A stretch of DNA of 64,000 bases from Scatophagus argus (lineage: Eukaryota > Chordata > Actinopteri > Scatophagidae): contig NC_058493.1 in the NCBI RefSeq assembly GCF_020382885.2, forward strand, positions 19,066,999 to 19,130,998. Reading direction: 5' to 3'. Shown piece by piece: positions 22,352-36,000 of the stretch. Position numbers and translations under genes: made by a program. Every line of letters begins with the position of its first letter. The first letter of the stretch is position 1. The notes under the pieces were generated by a model that was not told the DNA's origin, did no database searches, and saw only the letters and a list, made by a program, of their open reading frames with translations.

Positions 22352-25300
22352 TTTTCTTTAAAAAAAAAAAGCCACTGAAATGTCTTTTTCACTGCAGTAT
22401 GCCATTTTTGTTTATTCAGTCCAAAAAGGTGTCACTGAGGTACAATGTGAGCTCCTTTCTAGGGGGGGGAAATTATAAAGCAGCCATTTGTATCTTGAGG
22501 TTTTTACGCTCGTCAAAGCAGAAAATTGCTTTGACTAGATAACACAGTCAGTTTTTGTTATGAGGACCTTTTTTCAAATAATCAAAAACAAATCTAACCA
22601 GTTTAAAAGAGGTCTGACTCTTGGCTTGACAGTGCTTTTCTTTGTGGCAAAATTCAGTAATTGTGCAGCTAAAGGACGTCAGAGAAACTATTGCAGCCTG
22701 TCGCTGAGTCGTGTAATGGAGTCCAGTGGTCAGCAGATGGCGCTGTTGAATTCTGCATCCCACACAGGAGGAAATTGAGACATCGTCCATGTCAGGCACT
22801 GTTTGAAATACTTTGATTTACATATATGAGGATAAGCGTTGATCTCTACGACAGACTGTGGTCTGCATTATTTACTCTTACGGTTTAAAAAAAAAAACCC
22901 GTCCCAGCGGATCAGGTGACCTGCTGGCACACTCGCACGCATGCATTTCTTTGTCGGCCACAGTGGGTTGATCACGTGATCACGTGATAAGTGACGCCAG
23001 ACACATTGAAACCTCAGATAAATCCATTTTATGGTTTAAACTCGCGTTGAACGACAGGCCACACAGCGACGATTTGTGAATAAGAAACAATTTTCCACTA
23101 GCTAAATAATCTGACGAAGGATAAATGGACACGTCATTGCCCTGAAGTGAAATGAGAAGGTGATGATGATGATGATGATGGTCTGTAAGGGCTGTGTGTT
23201 GTCTGTTGCTGTGGCAACTCGTGTCGTTACTCATACAGGAGGGCGACAGGTCTCTCAGTCTCAGGGCAAAAGTTAGCTTATCATGTTCTGCTTCCATTTA
23301 TTCAGTAGTGGAATAAATACTCGTCTCTTGCTCAAGTAGGAATACACACACAGTGCAGAAATACTCAAGGCAAATTACTGTATTCAGACTTTTACTTGTG
23401 TAAGGATTAACACAGGAGCTACTTAAAGTACCAATACCCATGCAGAATGGTCCATTTCTGAATAATATATATTACTGGATTATAGTTATTGACACATTAA
23501 TGTGTAGGTCACCGGTAAAGATGTAGATAACTTCATTTACTTTATATTATACTGATAGCTTGTATATTTACCCCGAGGATCAGTCCAGTCGTAACCTATA
23601 ATGTATACACAATTTATTTGTCGACTGTATTTTGTAGCAACGTGAAACGCAAAGTAACTGAAGTTACCAAATGTAGTGGAGTAACAAGTAATCTACTTCT
23701 GTCTGACATGTGGAGTTTAAAATGGCAGATAAAGGAAATAATCAAGGAAAGTACCTCAAAATTGTACTGAAGTGCACTGCTTGAGTAAACATATTAAGTT
23801 ACTTTCAACCGCTGAATTTATCTGCCCTCCCAAACTCTTGTATAAGCTGGGATGTTTGAAAATGTGATGTGAATACCAGTCAAGGTTTATTGAAGATTAT
23901 ACACAATGTAAGTAGACTTTTGGTTCGCTTGGAAAAATCCATCTACAAAACGCATTTGAAAGATGGCACAAAATACATGTCCAGCTGTTTTAATTTTAAC
24001 AACAATCGTAACCAGTAATTAACCTGAAACATGTGAAAAGCAAAGTCAATGTTTCACTCATAGTAAGTTTCACTCAGGTCAGCACGTGTCACTAAATATT
24101 CCCAGTTCGTATGGTTCAGCTGTCAGTTAGTCATGACATCAAAACCAGCAAATAATACAGGCAACTCTTTTCAATACTGAATTCCTTCTATCCACTTCCC
24201 CTCTCTAATGTCATGTGCTCATGTTCATGATCAACATGGCAACACCAGACCTTTAACCAGATTTTAAACTTTTGGTTCATGTGTGTTTCATTCTGCGTAC
24301 TTCTCTACAGGAACTGATACTTATTACTTTAAACATAGGGTGTACTCACACTCTTAGTGCCATCACTTGGAAAAAGGAATTTATCTAATAAACGGTGGTG
24401 ATACAAGCTTTACAGAAGTTACTGCAGCGTGAAGGACAGAAAAGGCCATTTTTCATACTGTGTTAATTATATGTTTAAAAAGACAGAAAATTGTGTTTTG
24501 TTTCATTTCTTAGGTTTTATTTAACTGATTTTGTGTCCCCACTTGTCAAACTAAACACACTCATTCAAATCTGTCAAAGTTGCTAAGTCACAATGTGACC
24601 TCTGAGTACAGACGAAAGAAGATTACGCTACAAACTTTTATCAAGGAAACTAATACAGCATGTCTCAATAACACAGTTAGTCATGTCCTGGTATATGACA
24701 ACAAGACTGTTGCTTAATACACAATTTTTCAGGTTTTGCAAGGCCACTGAAAAAAGAGCTGAATCATATAATGTGTTCAAAGATGAGCGAGTAGATGGTA
24801 ACTCTACTTTTTATTTTATTTACATATTTGTTTGTTTGTTTTTGAGTCGAATGTCTGATATAAACCTGTGATTTTAGGCTAAAAAATGTATCCCTTTCTC
24901 ACACTCTAATGTTTGTAATTTTAAATATCCTGTCAAAACAAGTAATCTATTGTATCTTACTCGTTCACAATCATGAGATGGGGCACTGAAACATAATCCT
25001 AACTATTCTATCAGCATAGTTGTGTTTTGTTTCTACAGTATGAAAAACGGTAGACTTTTAATTTACTGAACTTTAGTCCATGGGTTCATTAGAAGCTTAA
25101 ATGATAAACCCCTCTTTTACCACGGTTTGAAAAATACTGTAATCAGGGTTTTACTTAAGTATTATCAGCAACATGTAGTTAAAGTGTCAAAGTAGTCATT
25201 GTGCCGAAAGGCTTCTTTCCAAGTGTTGTTCTACTGGATTATTTTCATTGATGCATTTTAATGTTGTAGCTGAACAAGGCGGCCCTAGCTCGGTTTATAA

Positions 25301-25550
25301 ACTGTTAGACAGTGAAATCTTGGATACATCATTCGCCATTCTTGAGTTCTTCTTGAGTTCTGAGTCAAAAGTTCCATATTTTCCCATGAAGAGGCACCTA
25401 AGTGTGGTCAAGCGGATGTATAAAGTAGCACATAACAAAATTACTCAAATACAGAAACACTACAAAAGTTTAAGGCTACATGTTCTTTTCGATTCACTAC
25501 GGAAAGACGCCTCTGAATATTTATATAAATGTATTATATATTAGGCGCGG
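22352..25550. other. rplp2-fth1 intergenic region
   Basis: No gene recognised. It contains the double E-box palindrome at 22971-22988, a GAT microsatellite at 23161-23180 and otherwise AT-rich sequence. Short open frames have no family resemblance. Confidence 0.55.
22971..22988. promoter_or_regulatory. 18-bp palindrome with two CACGTG E-boxes
   Basis: ATCACGTGATCACGTGAT is its own reverse complement and holds two overlapping TCACGTGA words, the core recognised by bHLH-Zip factors such as USF, MITF and TFEB. It is 620 bp downstream of the rplp2 poly(A) signal and about 2.6 kb upstream of fth1. The function is not known. Confidence 0.5.
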
Positions 25551-25607
25551 CAGTTCTCGGATTAGCCTTCGTGTCCTAGCATGCTTGTCCCTCCCTCTTC
25601 CGGTCAC

Positions 25608-25615
25608 TGACGTCA
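25608..25615 (+). promoter_or_regulatory. consensus CRE in fth1 promoter
   Basis: TGACGTCA, about 85 bp before the iron-responsive element. TATATAAA-like words lie about 80 bp further upstream near 25520. The site fits a CREB/ATF or AP-1 type element; known ferritin promoters respond to such factors. Confidence 0.5.
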
Positions 25616-25639
25616 CGGCCCATGCCATCTGCTTATTTG

Positions 25640-25922
25640 TCGACTTTCAGGCCGACATTCACAGTAGATCGTCTGGCCAGCGGACAGTGAAGGTTACCTG
25701 CTTCAACAGTGCTTGAACGGCAACCTTTCAACTGTCTTGAAATAATCCTACCATCGACAACACCTAATCAAATTTTAATTATTATTACAGCATCAGCTAA
25801 CGCTAGCTTATTCGTCGTAAACATTCCTAGCTCTCTAGCTAGCTCTAACTGTTTTGCTAACGACGCAAGCGACTCGAGCAGTTTTTCGTCATCCTCACAA
25901 GAAGACCCGCCAACAAGATTTG
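25640..25922 (+). other. fth1 5' UTR exon
   Basis: The exon carries the IRE and ends at a donor TTTG|GTAAGA (about 25922); its start is not defined by sequence. It splices to the acceptor at 26561, four bases before the start codon. The 3' half contains a cluster of GCTAAC/GCTAGC words (25796-25862). An open frame reading through the IRE is not a gene. Confidence 0.65.
25690..25727 (+). promoter_or_regulatory. iron-responsive element (IRE)
   Basis: Canonical ferritin-type IRE: bulged C at 25701, 5-bp upper stem TTCAA (25702-25706) with TTGAA (25713-25717), and six-base loop CAGTGC (25707-25712). The lower stem includes AAGGTT (25690-25695) with AACCTT (25722-25727). Known: IRP1/IRP2 bind this hairpin when iron is low and block ferritin translation. 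It sits in the non-coding first exon of fth1, near the expected cap. Confidence 0.97.
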
Positions 25923-26532
25923 GTAAGAGTACATCTATAATCTTTTCTCTCATGTGTATTTCATTGATGGACCTACGGAGACAACTGCGGTAATATCGGT
26001 AGATGATCAGATGAGTAAAACACGTTGTAGTGCCGTTAGTACTGATGCAATTGTTTACTTCTAGTGTGGCCTTGGCGCAGTTGACTTTGGCTACGCAGCT
26101 TAATCTGTTCAGTGCCAGGCGTGACACACAACAACACTGCATCTGTCAAGGAAAACGCTTTGATTAAGTACCGTCTGTTTTTGCGACTTTAAGCTCTCTT
26201 TATTTAATTCTTAGTTACATGCGACCTTTGACACATCTGTAACCGTTATGTTAGAGCTGGTTAAAAAAATACACCAGCTGTGAAGTTAACTGTTGTTTAA
26301 CGTAGCCTGTTTAACAAATGTACCCTTGTTAGTACTGAGGTAATTGAATAAAAAAAAACGTTTAAGTATTAAACAGGAAAACTGAGAAACCACATAATGT
26401 TTTGCTTGATAAATAATTTGGAATTATTAACTGAAGTAGACGACTGAGTAATGGACTAAACCTTTTGCGCCTGAATTGTGATATATCTGTTCATTTTTTT
26501 ATTTACACTCACATTTGAATTGTGTAATTTAG

Positions 26533-28810
<2,278 letters not shown>

Positions 28811-29078
28811 ATTCCTGCAGATCACACTTACAAATGCTTTCTACATATGTATATTTGTATCCTGCTTCTAAATGTTTTTGGCATATGAGGCAATCTGCAT
28901 GATACTAGCTAGTCAGTTGAAACTCTTACATCACAGCATGTTAATTTTTATTCTCACTACATTACAGTTGCTTGTATAACCCCCCTTGCTGTATTTTGCA
29001 TTTCTCTCTCTTCTGTCAATGCCTCGGCCATTACTATGTGTTTGCCCTGTTTTATGCCAGGATGTGCTCATCAAAACA

Positions 29079-29084
29079 AATAAA
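29079..29084 (+). terminator. poly(A) signal, fth1
   Basis: AATAAA 269 bases after the fth1 stop codon. Confidence 0.75.
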
Positions 29085-30616
29085 ACAAACCCTCTGGATT
29101 CTGATTAGTCTCAATGTCTTTAATTCTGTCTGATGTTAAAAACAGTAGACCGATTGAATAGTTTACTTTGAGCTCCATTTCCAAAGAACAAAAGCAACTC
29201 TCACAATGACAAAAAGGGGTAATTATAGTACGGGTGATCTGTTTCACTTCCACTAGTAGTACCAGAGAAAAAAGAAGCTTATGCATGTAGGAACTTTTAA
29301 TTCAAGTCCCCATAATCTCTGTTAATGTCCAAAAGCTCTACTATAGGATTTGCTTCTATCCTTGAAAATGAAGTGTTTTTAAAGGTCTAACTGTTGTACT
29401 TAGACTAATGGAGGGCAACATTTTGGAAGTTGAAGGACAGTCCAAAAACTGGTAATCAAGAAAATAATCACAATATTTATCTGAACGTGAAGAACTTAAT
29501 AACTGTTTTCTTCACAGCCTGTGGCTTCTAGTAAATATACACTAAAAATCCAGAATAAGCAGCTTGAAGTGAGACTAATTATTATCAGCTGTCCTTTGTG
29601 TCTCTCAGGCATTAGCAGATTGCCACTTTTCTCTTTTGTGTCAGGGCATTTCATAGATAGTTTTGATCTCCTTTAATCAACGGTCCCTAAGTGTATACAC
29701 ACATATATATACATATATGGAAATGGAGAACTAATCAGGGTTATTCCTACTCAGAAACGTTTTGACATTTGACAGGAAGCACAGGTGAAATGTTTGAGAG
29801 AAGACCTGCGTCACCATTTGTTCCACTCCTTTTGTAATCACAGACATTTCAGACGTAAAGACTCTTTGTTCCTGTGGTTAATAGCAGTTTCACACCCTCT
29901 ATTTGTGTTCTAAGAGCTGCCAGCACTGCCAGAGATAAAAATGTTTCAGCATGTTTTAAATGATACATAATTAATAATCAACTCAATAAAGGAAAAACAA
30001 TCCATGTTTTTATATTCACTGAGTACACGGCATGCCAAAAGAAATGGGTCTCAACAATAAGTTACACCATCTGCATTACACGTGGACAATTTCAGATTTC
30101 TGACCAACTTTATTGTTAAAATGATGTTTCTTATTTGTGTTTCTCCTAAAAAGCACCCAAGTTTGTGATATCTTTGTTGGAGTCAAATCTTACTTGTAGA
30201 CATGGCCTGTACACGTTAAAATACATGAAGAAAATATAAGAGTGTTAACTTTTTTATTCGAGCCCTTTTCATTTTGGAATCTGTATCAACACAGTGACAT
30301 CATTGTGTAAAAGTAAATTGGAACAGTCATGTTATGGTTAAAATACAAAATCCCACGCATTATAAAACAAACATAACACTATCATTCAGTATATCTTCCC
30401 TTTTAAAGTACCGAATGGGAACTCAGCTGGACTTGCAAAGTGAATACAAAATTCTTTTGTGTTGAAATCAAGTTTCTTTCTACAGCATGTACTGGATACT
30501 GTATGAAGTAATAATACTCTGGGATAGTGGAAAGAAGACATCTTCTAACTCAAATGCCAAGAGACACTCATTAAAAACAGTCAGAAACAAACAACAAAAC
30601 GCACATCATATCATAA
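29085..30616. other. fth1-mcee intergenic region
   Basis: Convergent spacer between fth1 (plus) and mcee (minus). AT-rich, with a TA-rich dyad near 29695-29720. No gene or recognisable repeat family seen. Confidence 0.55.
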
Positions 30617-30622
30617 TTTATT
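30617..30622 (-). terminator. poly(A) signal, mcee
   Basis: AATAAA on the minus strand, about 200 bases after the mcee stop codon. Confidence 0.55.
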
Positions 30623-30818
30623 ACCAACAAAACGGGAAGAGGCAAGAACAGCATTGAAAGTGAACAGGAAGAGCAACTCTGAGGCACCTTTCTGAGGTTC
30701 TATAAAGAACAACATTACAAAATGGACATTTGTTGTCATCGTGATTCTCAAACTGACTGTAGAATACATAATTAGGAATTAATTGTTCTCCTAATGTTCT
30801 CCTGTCAAACTGAGGTGT

Positions 30819-32971
30819 TTACGCTTCTTCGAGCTCCACCAGCACACCGTCACAGTCTTTAGGATGGAGAAACATCACTGGTTTCCCGTGAGCACCTATT
30901 CTGGGCTCTGCTGACAGAGTTCTGATGTTCTTCGCTTTCAGGTCGACGATTGCAGCATTAATGTCGTCTACCTGCAACCAGAAGGAAAACTACTGTTTAT
31001 TTGTCTAACCTTTGATTAGTCTGATATCTACTCGATCATATCCGCAATCTTTAAACATGCACTAGAATGAAATGCAGAAAACATACTAAATTTACCGTTT
31101 TAATAATACAACAGAGAGGTCGAAGCAGTTTAACTGAGGTTCAAAAGGTGCGACTCTAAGCATCGACACACGTCCCAGCATAAAAACACATGACATGCTA
31201 CCTCTTTCAGTCCCAAACCCAAGTACATTCTCAATAGCACACCAATAACCCTTAAATATTTATTTTTTATAATTTAGACTTTACATCAATTCAATAAATT
31301 TATAAAATGCATCAATATTCCCTCCAAAGATGTTAGGTATGAAAGCACAATATGTCTTCCACTGAAATGTAAAAGCTGGAGCAAAAGTGCAATTTCTCTC
31401 CAGACTGCAGACCCAATGCAAAAATGTGCTATGGTTTTATTCCCAGTTTATTAAATCCATAACTTTATAACATTAGGTCGTTCTCATGGCAGACAACGTG
31501 CAGGCAACGTGCAACATGCTACTGTTCAAAAAGACAGATGAAGCACACTGTCCATCAACCAAACTAACTTTATTAAGCTCACACAGCAGGAGCAGCGTAG
31601 ATGAAAATAATAAAATTAACGATGGCTGGATTCTGTTTAGCTGGGTACAGGGCTCTGGTATTGTACATGCTGGCTCATTGTCACAGCTTCCTGGGACAGA
31701 TGAATAGAACAGAGCTATCAGTAGTGGAACACCTGCTTTTTTTTAAGTACTACAAGTCTAAAATGTCTTATGAAAAAAAGATGGCAAAAGCTGGCACACT
31801 TGCACCCATATAAAGTTTCTTAGTTACTGTACCTGCTGTGAGTAACTTCTACTCAAGCTTATGTGAGGATTAAGGAGGTTCATGCATAATACTGATATGT
31901 ACTTAATAAGGTGAGAGTAATCCCACCTCAATACAGATGTGGTGCATCCCTCCAGACTTGTTCTTCTGTAAGAAACCAGCGATTGGGCTTTTCTCCCCAA
32001 GAGGATGCAGCAGCTCCAGTTTGGTGTTGCCAAGCTCCACAAACACTGTGTAGACGCCGTGCTCAGGCAGGGGCACCTTGTCACTGACTGTGGCCCCCAG
32101 CACATCCCGATACAGAGCCGTGGCCTTCTCCATGTCAGGGACAGCGATGGCAATGTGGTTCAGCCTCCCGAGTTTCCACAACGAGCCAGGAATGCCCTGA
32201 TGGAGGGCTGCCGTCATTGAATGTGCCCTCACGAGAGTGAGACGAGAACATTTGGAAAGACCTGCCACTGAGTAGACACATTTAAATATAGTGAGATTAA
32301 TTATGAAAAAAAGTTCTTACATGCAGCTTTTCCTTCTCTGCCTTTCAAATGGCTTCAAGGTTTGGAAAAAAATATTTTATTCCAGCAACAAACAGAATAT
32401 TCTGTACCAATTGTTTCAGCTCCTCAATTTAGCTGTGGGGTATTCACTGAGTGAACCCAAGACACCCATCAGATGGTAATACTCTACTTCACTCTGTCGT
32501 GAATTACTTTATTAACATTTATCCCGAATTCAACCTCACTTTGGTTGGACATTGGAAACTAAGGATTCTACACCCGACTTAAAAATAAAAGTCTGTGGGT
32601 TTGACCAATGTTTCAGTTATATCATTTAAAATCTGAGTTGAAGAAGACCGTACACTGATGAATATAAGACTGGACTGAGATCAGGTTAAACTGCTTTCTG
32701 TCATGCCTCAATAAAGTAAATACCGTCATCACTTTTTTGACGCAAAATCCGATAAGCACCAAGTACTCAAACGCAGTAGCAATCCGTCATGTAACGTTAA
32801 CGTGGCGCTCAACTTAAACAATAAACTAACGCAGCTAAAGTTCCGTAATAAACGAGAGGTGGACCATACTGATATGTGTGATTGCAGAATACAGTACAAA
32901 AAGCATGTGTTATGAAGTTAGATGGTTAATGACACAAACAAACCTGCAACCTTCAGCACGGCGGACGCCAT
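30819..32971 (-). CDS. mcee: methylmalonyl-CoA epimerase, mitochondrial
   Basis: Interconverts (S)- and (R)-methylmalonyl-CoA in the mitochondrial propionate pathway, between propionyl-CoA carboxylase and methylmalonyl-CoA mutase. Three coding exons on the minus strand: 32944-32971, 31927-32267, 30819-30971 (522 nt, 173 aa; human 176), in phase. An N-terminal basic presequence of about 35 residues (MASAVLKVAVAGLSKCSR...) is followed by a vicinal-oxygen-chelate fold. The metal ligands align with human H50, H122 and E172: H47 in LNHIAIAV, H119 in GGMHHICIEV and E169 in VLVELEEA. The start codon is 89 bp from that of mphosph10 on the opposite strand. Identity is certain. Confidence 0.98.
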
Positions 32972-33060
32972 GTTTGAATCCCGGAACCAGATAAACCAGC
33001 GGAAAAGTTTCTCGGAGAACCTGTTTACCTGCGACACAGAGGGTCACACATGTGGGGGAA
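32972..33060. promoter_or_regulatory. bidirectional promoter, mcee / mphosph10
   Basis: Only 89 bp separate the two divergent start codons, so the core promoter must lie within it or overlap the 5' UTRs. No TATA box is visible; a CCGGAAC (ETS-like) word lies near 32982-32988. The same head-to-head pair exists at human 2p13. Confidence 0.8.
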
Positions 33061-36000
33061 ATGATGGCTAGTGGGGATGTGCGGAGCGTGCTGGAGGAGT
33101 GTGTAAAGGAACTAAATGCCAACACAACACAACCAGAAAACTTTCTTAGGCAAGTGTTTGTTGTCTTTATGCTTAAGATGCTGAAAAAGCGGTTGTCGTA
33201 ACCACTTTGACGCTTTTTTTGATGAGAAGAGGTCCAGCTAGCTAACGATGTTAGCTAAAGCTAACTGCATGAACTTCTGGCTTATCACCGTGTTTCGTTA
33301 AATGAGTATCAGGCTGTCACAGTTAACGTCTTGCATACTTTCAGACGGGTTTAGGTAGGATAGTTTTTATTTACCAAGTCGTTGTTTCACTGTAACAATT
33401 CACGTCATGGTACAAATTATTATGTCTTTAAAAAGAGGACTTGCGCAGAAATTACAGTTGCATTAGATTAGAAAAAGAGGAACCCGATCTTCTTTTTGGA
33501 ATCGTTTTGGAATTCATTAAGAATAATAATAACAATGATACGCATTGTTATTATTATTCTTAATGAATTCCAAAACAACGACAGAAAACACAAGGATGCT
33601 TGTACTGCTGGACTTTATTTTACTATCCTACCCTACAGCACTGACACAAGTGATACGTAATAATCAGTACAAAGCTAAGAAATATTGCACGTGATGGAGT
33701 GTGTGATGATGGGATTGTGATACAAAAATATAAAATAATGTAGAATGTTGTCTGCCTGAAATCAGATTGATTTAGCAGTCTCAGAAGAAATGTCTTGAAT
33801 GAATAACACCTTAATGTAAACTCAAATTTGGTTTCTAGCAGCATAATATTGAAAATAAATTTAAAAAAATTGCTGTGAGTACTTGTCTGAACCACAGCAT
33901 TGAAGATTCCGATTCACAGATCTTTGTACATCTTTATGGGTGTCTTTTCCATAAATAAAATAAAATAAAAAACAGTGGGATGCTTTTAATAATGCACCAG
34001 ACTGGTCATACTGATTGTGTGTTCCCACCTTTTCAGCCTTCAAGATGGAGTTGCAGCAGACTTTATCTCTCTCACTAAGACCCTGTATGACCTCCACAAA
34101 GCTCAGGAGCCTGCAGATTATAAAGGCAGCCCGCTGGCTCAGCTGGTGGTGGAAAACTTTGATGAAGAGCAGATCTGGCAGGAGTTGGAGCTGCAGAACA
34201 ATGCTGTACTGAAACACTTTAAAAATGCCACTGACGAGGTTTTGTCAGATGAGACATTAACATTGTTGGAAGAAGAGGAAGAAAAGAGTAGCGATGAGGA
34301 AGAAGTAGAGACTGATGATGACAGTGTAGATGAGGACGAAGAGGAGGAGAAACCACCCATACGGTCGAAAAAAATGGCTGTGCAGGCGGAGGATTACACA
34401 GATGAGGACTCTGACTTAGATTTTGATGTTGATGCTTTAGAGAAGCGAGAAAAACAGAAGAAAGATATTGGAAGGAAGAGCTCCAAAACAAAGATGGTTC
34501 CCTCTGAGGTTGATGATAAGTTCTTCAAACTGTCAGAGATGGAATCGTTTCTTGATGATATGGACAAGCAAGAGGGAAAGGAGGATCAGAACGAGGATGA
34601 CATAGACTACTTTCAGGACCTGCCCTCTGATGAGGATGACGACCTCGACCTAAATCAAATGCTTTCAACCAAAAAGCAAAAGAAAAGCTCTGTATGTATT
34701 TTATCAATTATTTTCATATATCTTAATGTGTCCTGTTGGTGCAGAATACAGGAAATGTATGGATTTTTCTTGATATTGACAGGCAAAAAGCTCCAGGAAT
34801 CTCAAGTATAAGGACTTCTTTGATGCTGTGGATAGCGAACCAGCTAAAGCAGATGACCAGTCAGATGGTGAGGATGACAGCATGGATGAAAGCCATGAAA
34901 GCCAGGAAGCAGGTGAACAAGAAATGGATGACGAAGATGATTATGATGGTGAAGAGGAGGATGACGATGAGTAAGTGTGATTAAAATTATGTAATGTGTA
35001 TGATTATGTGTGGGAGGAGCACATTTAGTAGGGGATAGTTGATTCCAGCATGTTCGTCTTTGTGCCAGGGATGAAGAGAGAAGTCAGTCCAAAGCATCTC
35101 GTAAGAAAGTGACCTTTAACGTCTCTGGGGACGAGGAAAGCGAGGGAGAGGACATGGAGGAAATTTTTGGAGGAAAAAGTCCAAGTTCAGCAAAGTCTGA
35201 ATCAAAGTCATCATTTGAGAAACGGCAAGAGAAGGTAACCAGGTGTAAAATGTAACCAATCTGATTTGCTAGTCTTGGTGGTTTATATGTGGTGCAACAG
35301 TCATAATTATTGGGTTTGAAATGTATTAATGTAGCAGTGCTACTTGTAGGAATGGCTATCGTTTGAAAATATTTGATACTCCTGAGGTCAGTTGCCATCA
35401 CTTTAACATAAAGGGGGACATGTCTAATGAATCTTGAAAATCCACTGAACACATGGAGCTGCACTTCTTGGATTGTGTGTCATGTTGTACCTGAATGCAA
35501 CCCCTTGCACTGCGTTGTTGCTAATAGTTGTTATTACATCCTGTCATGATTCTAACCTGCAGATGTCAAAGAAGATCGAGGAGTTGGAGAAAGCGGCTCT
35601 TGGGGAGAAGCCCTGGCAGTTGTCTGGAGAGGTGACGGCACAGACTCGTCCAGAGAACAGCATGCTGGAGGAAGATGTGGAGTTTGACCAGACATCCAGG
35701 ATGGGTGGGTGACTCCAATGTTATGTTCATGTTATTTGATTAAGGTAGCGGTTAAAATAGTAAGAATTCCTTTCTGTGTGTTATTTAAAATTCAACAAAA
35801 ACATTTTATCTTTGCTGTTTTAGCTCCTGCTATCACAGAGGAAACCACGCTGCAGCTGGAAGACATCATCAAACAAAGAATTAAAGATCAGGTTAGTCAC
35901 AATAACTTGTGTTTTACTTTGTCTTATGAAATATATGGGTTGTTTTTTGTTGTTGTTGCCTGACTATAATCCAGTACCTCTGGCTTGTATTTCTGCAAGG

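Noticed and set aside
34139-34491. Ser-rich antisense frames over mphosph10 exon 2
   Set aside because: Mirror of Glu/Asp codon runs on the coding strand.
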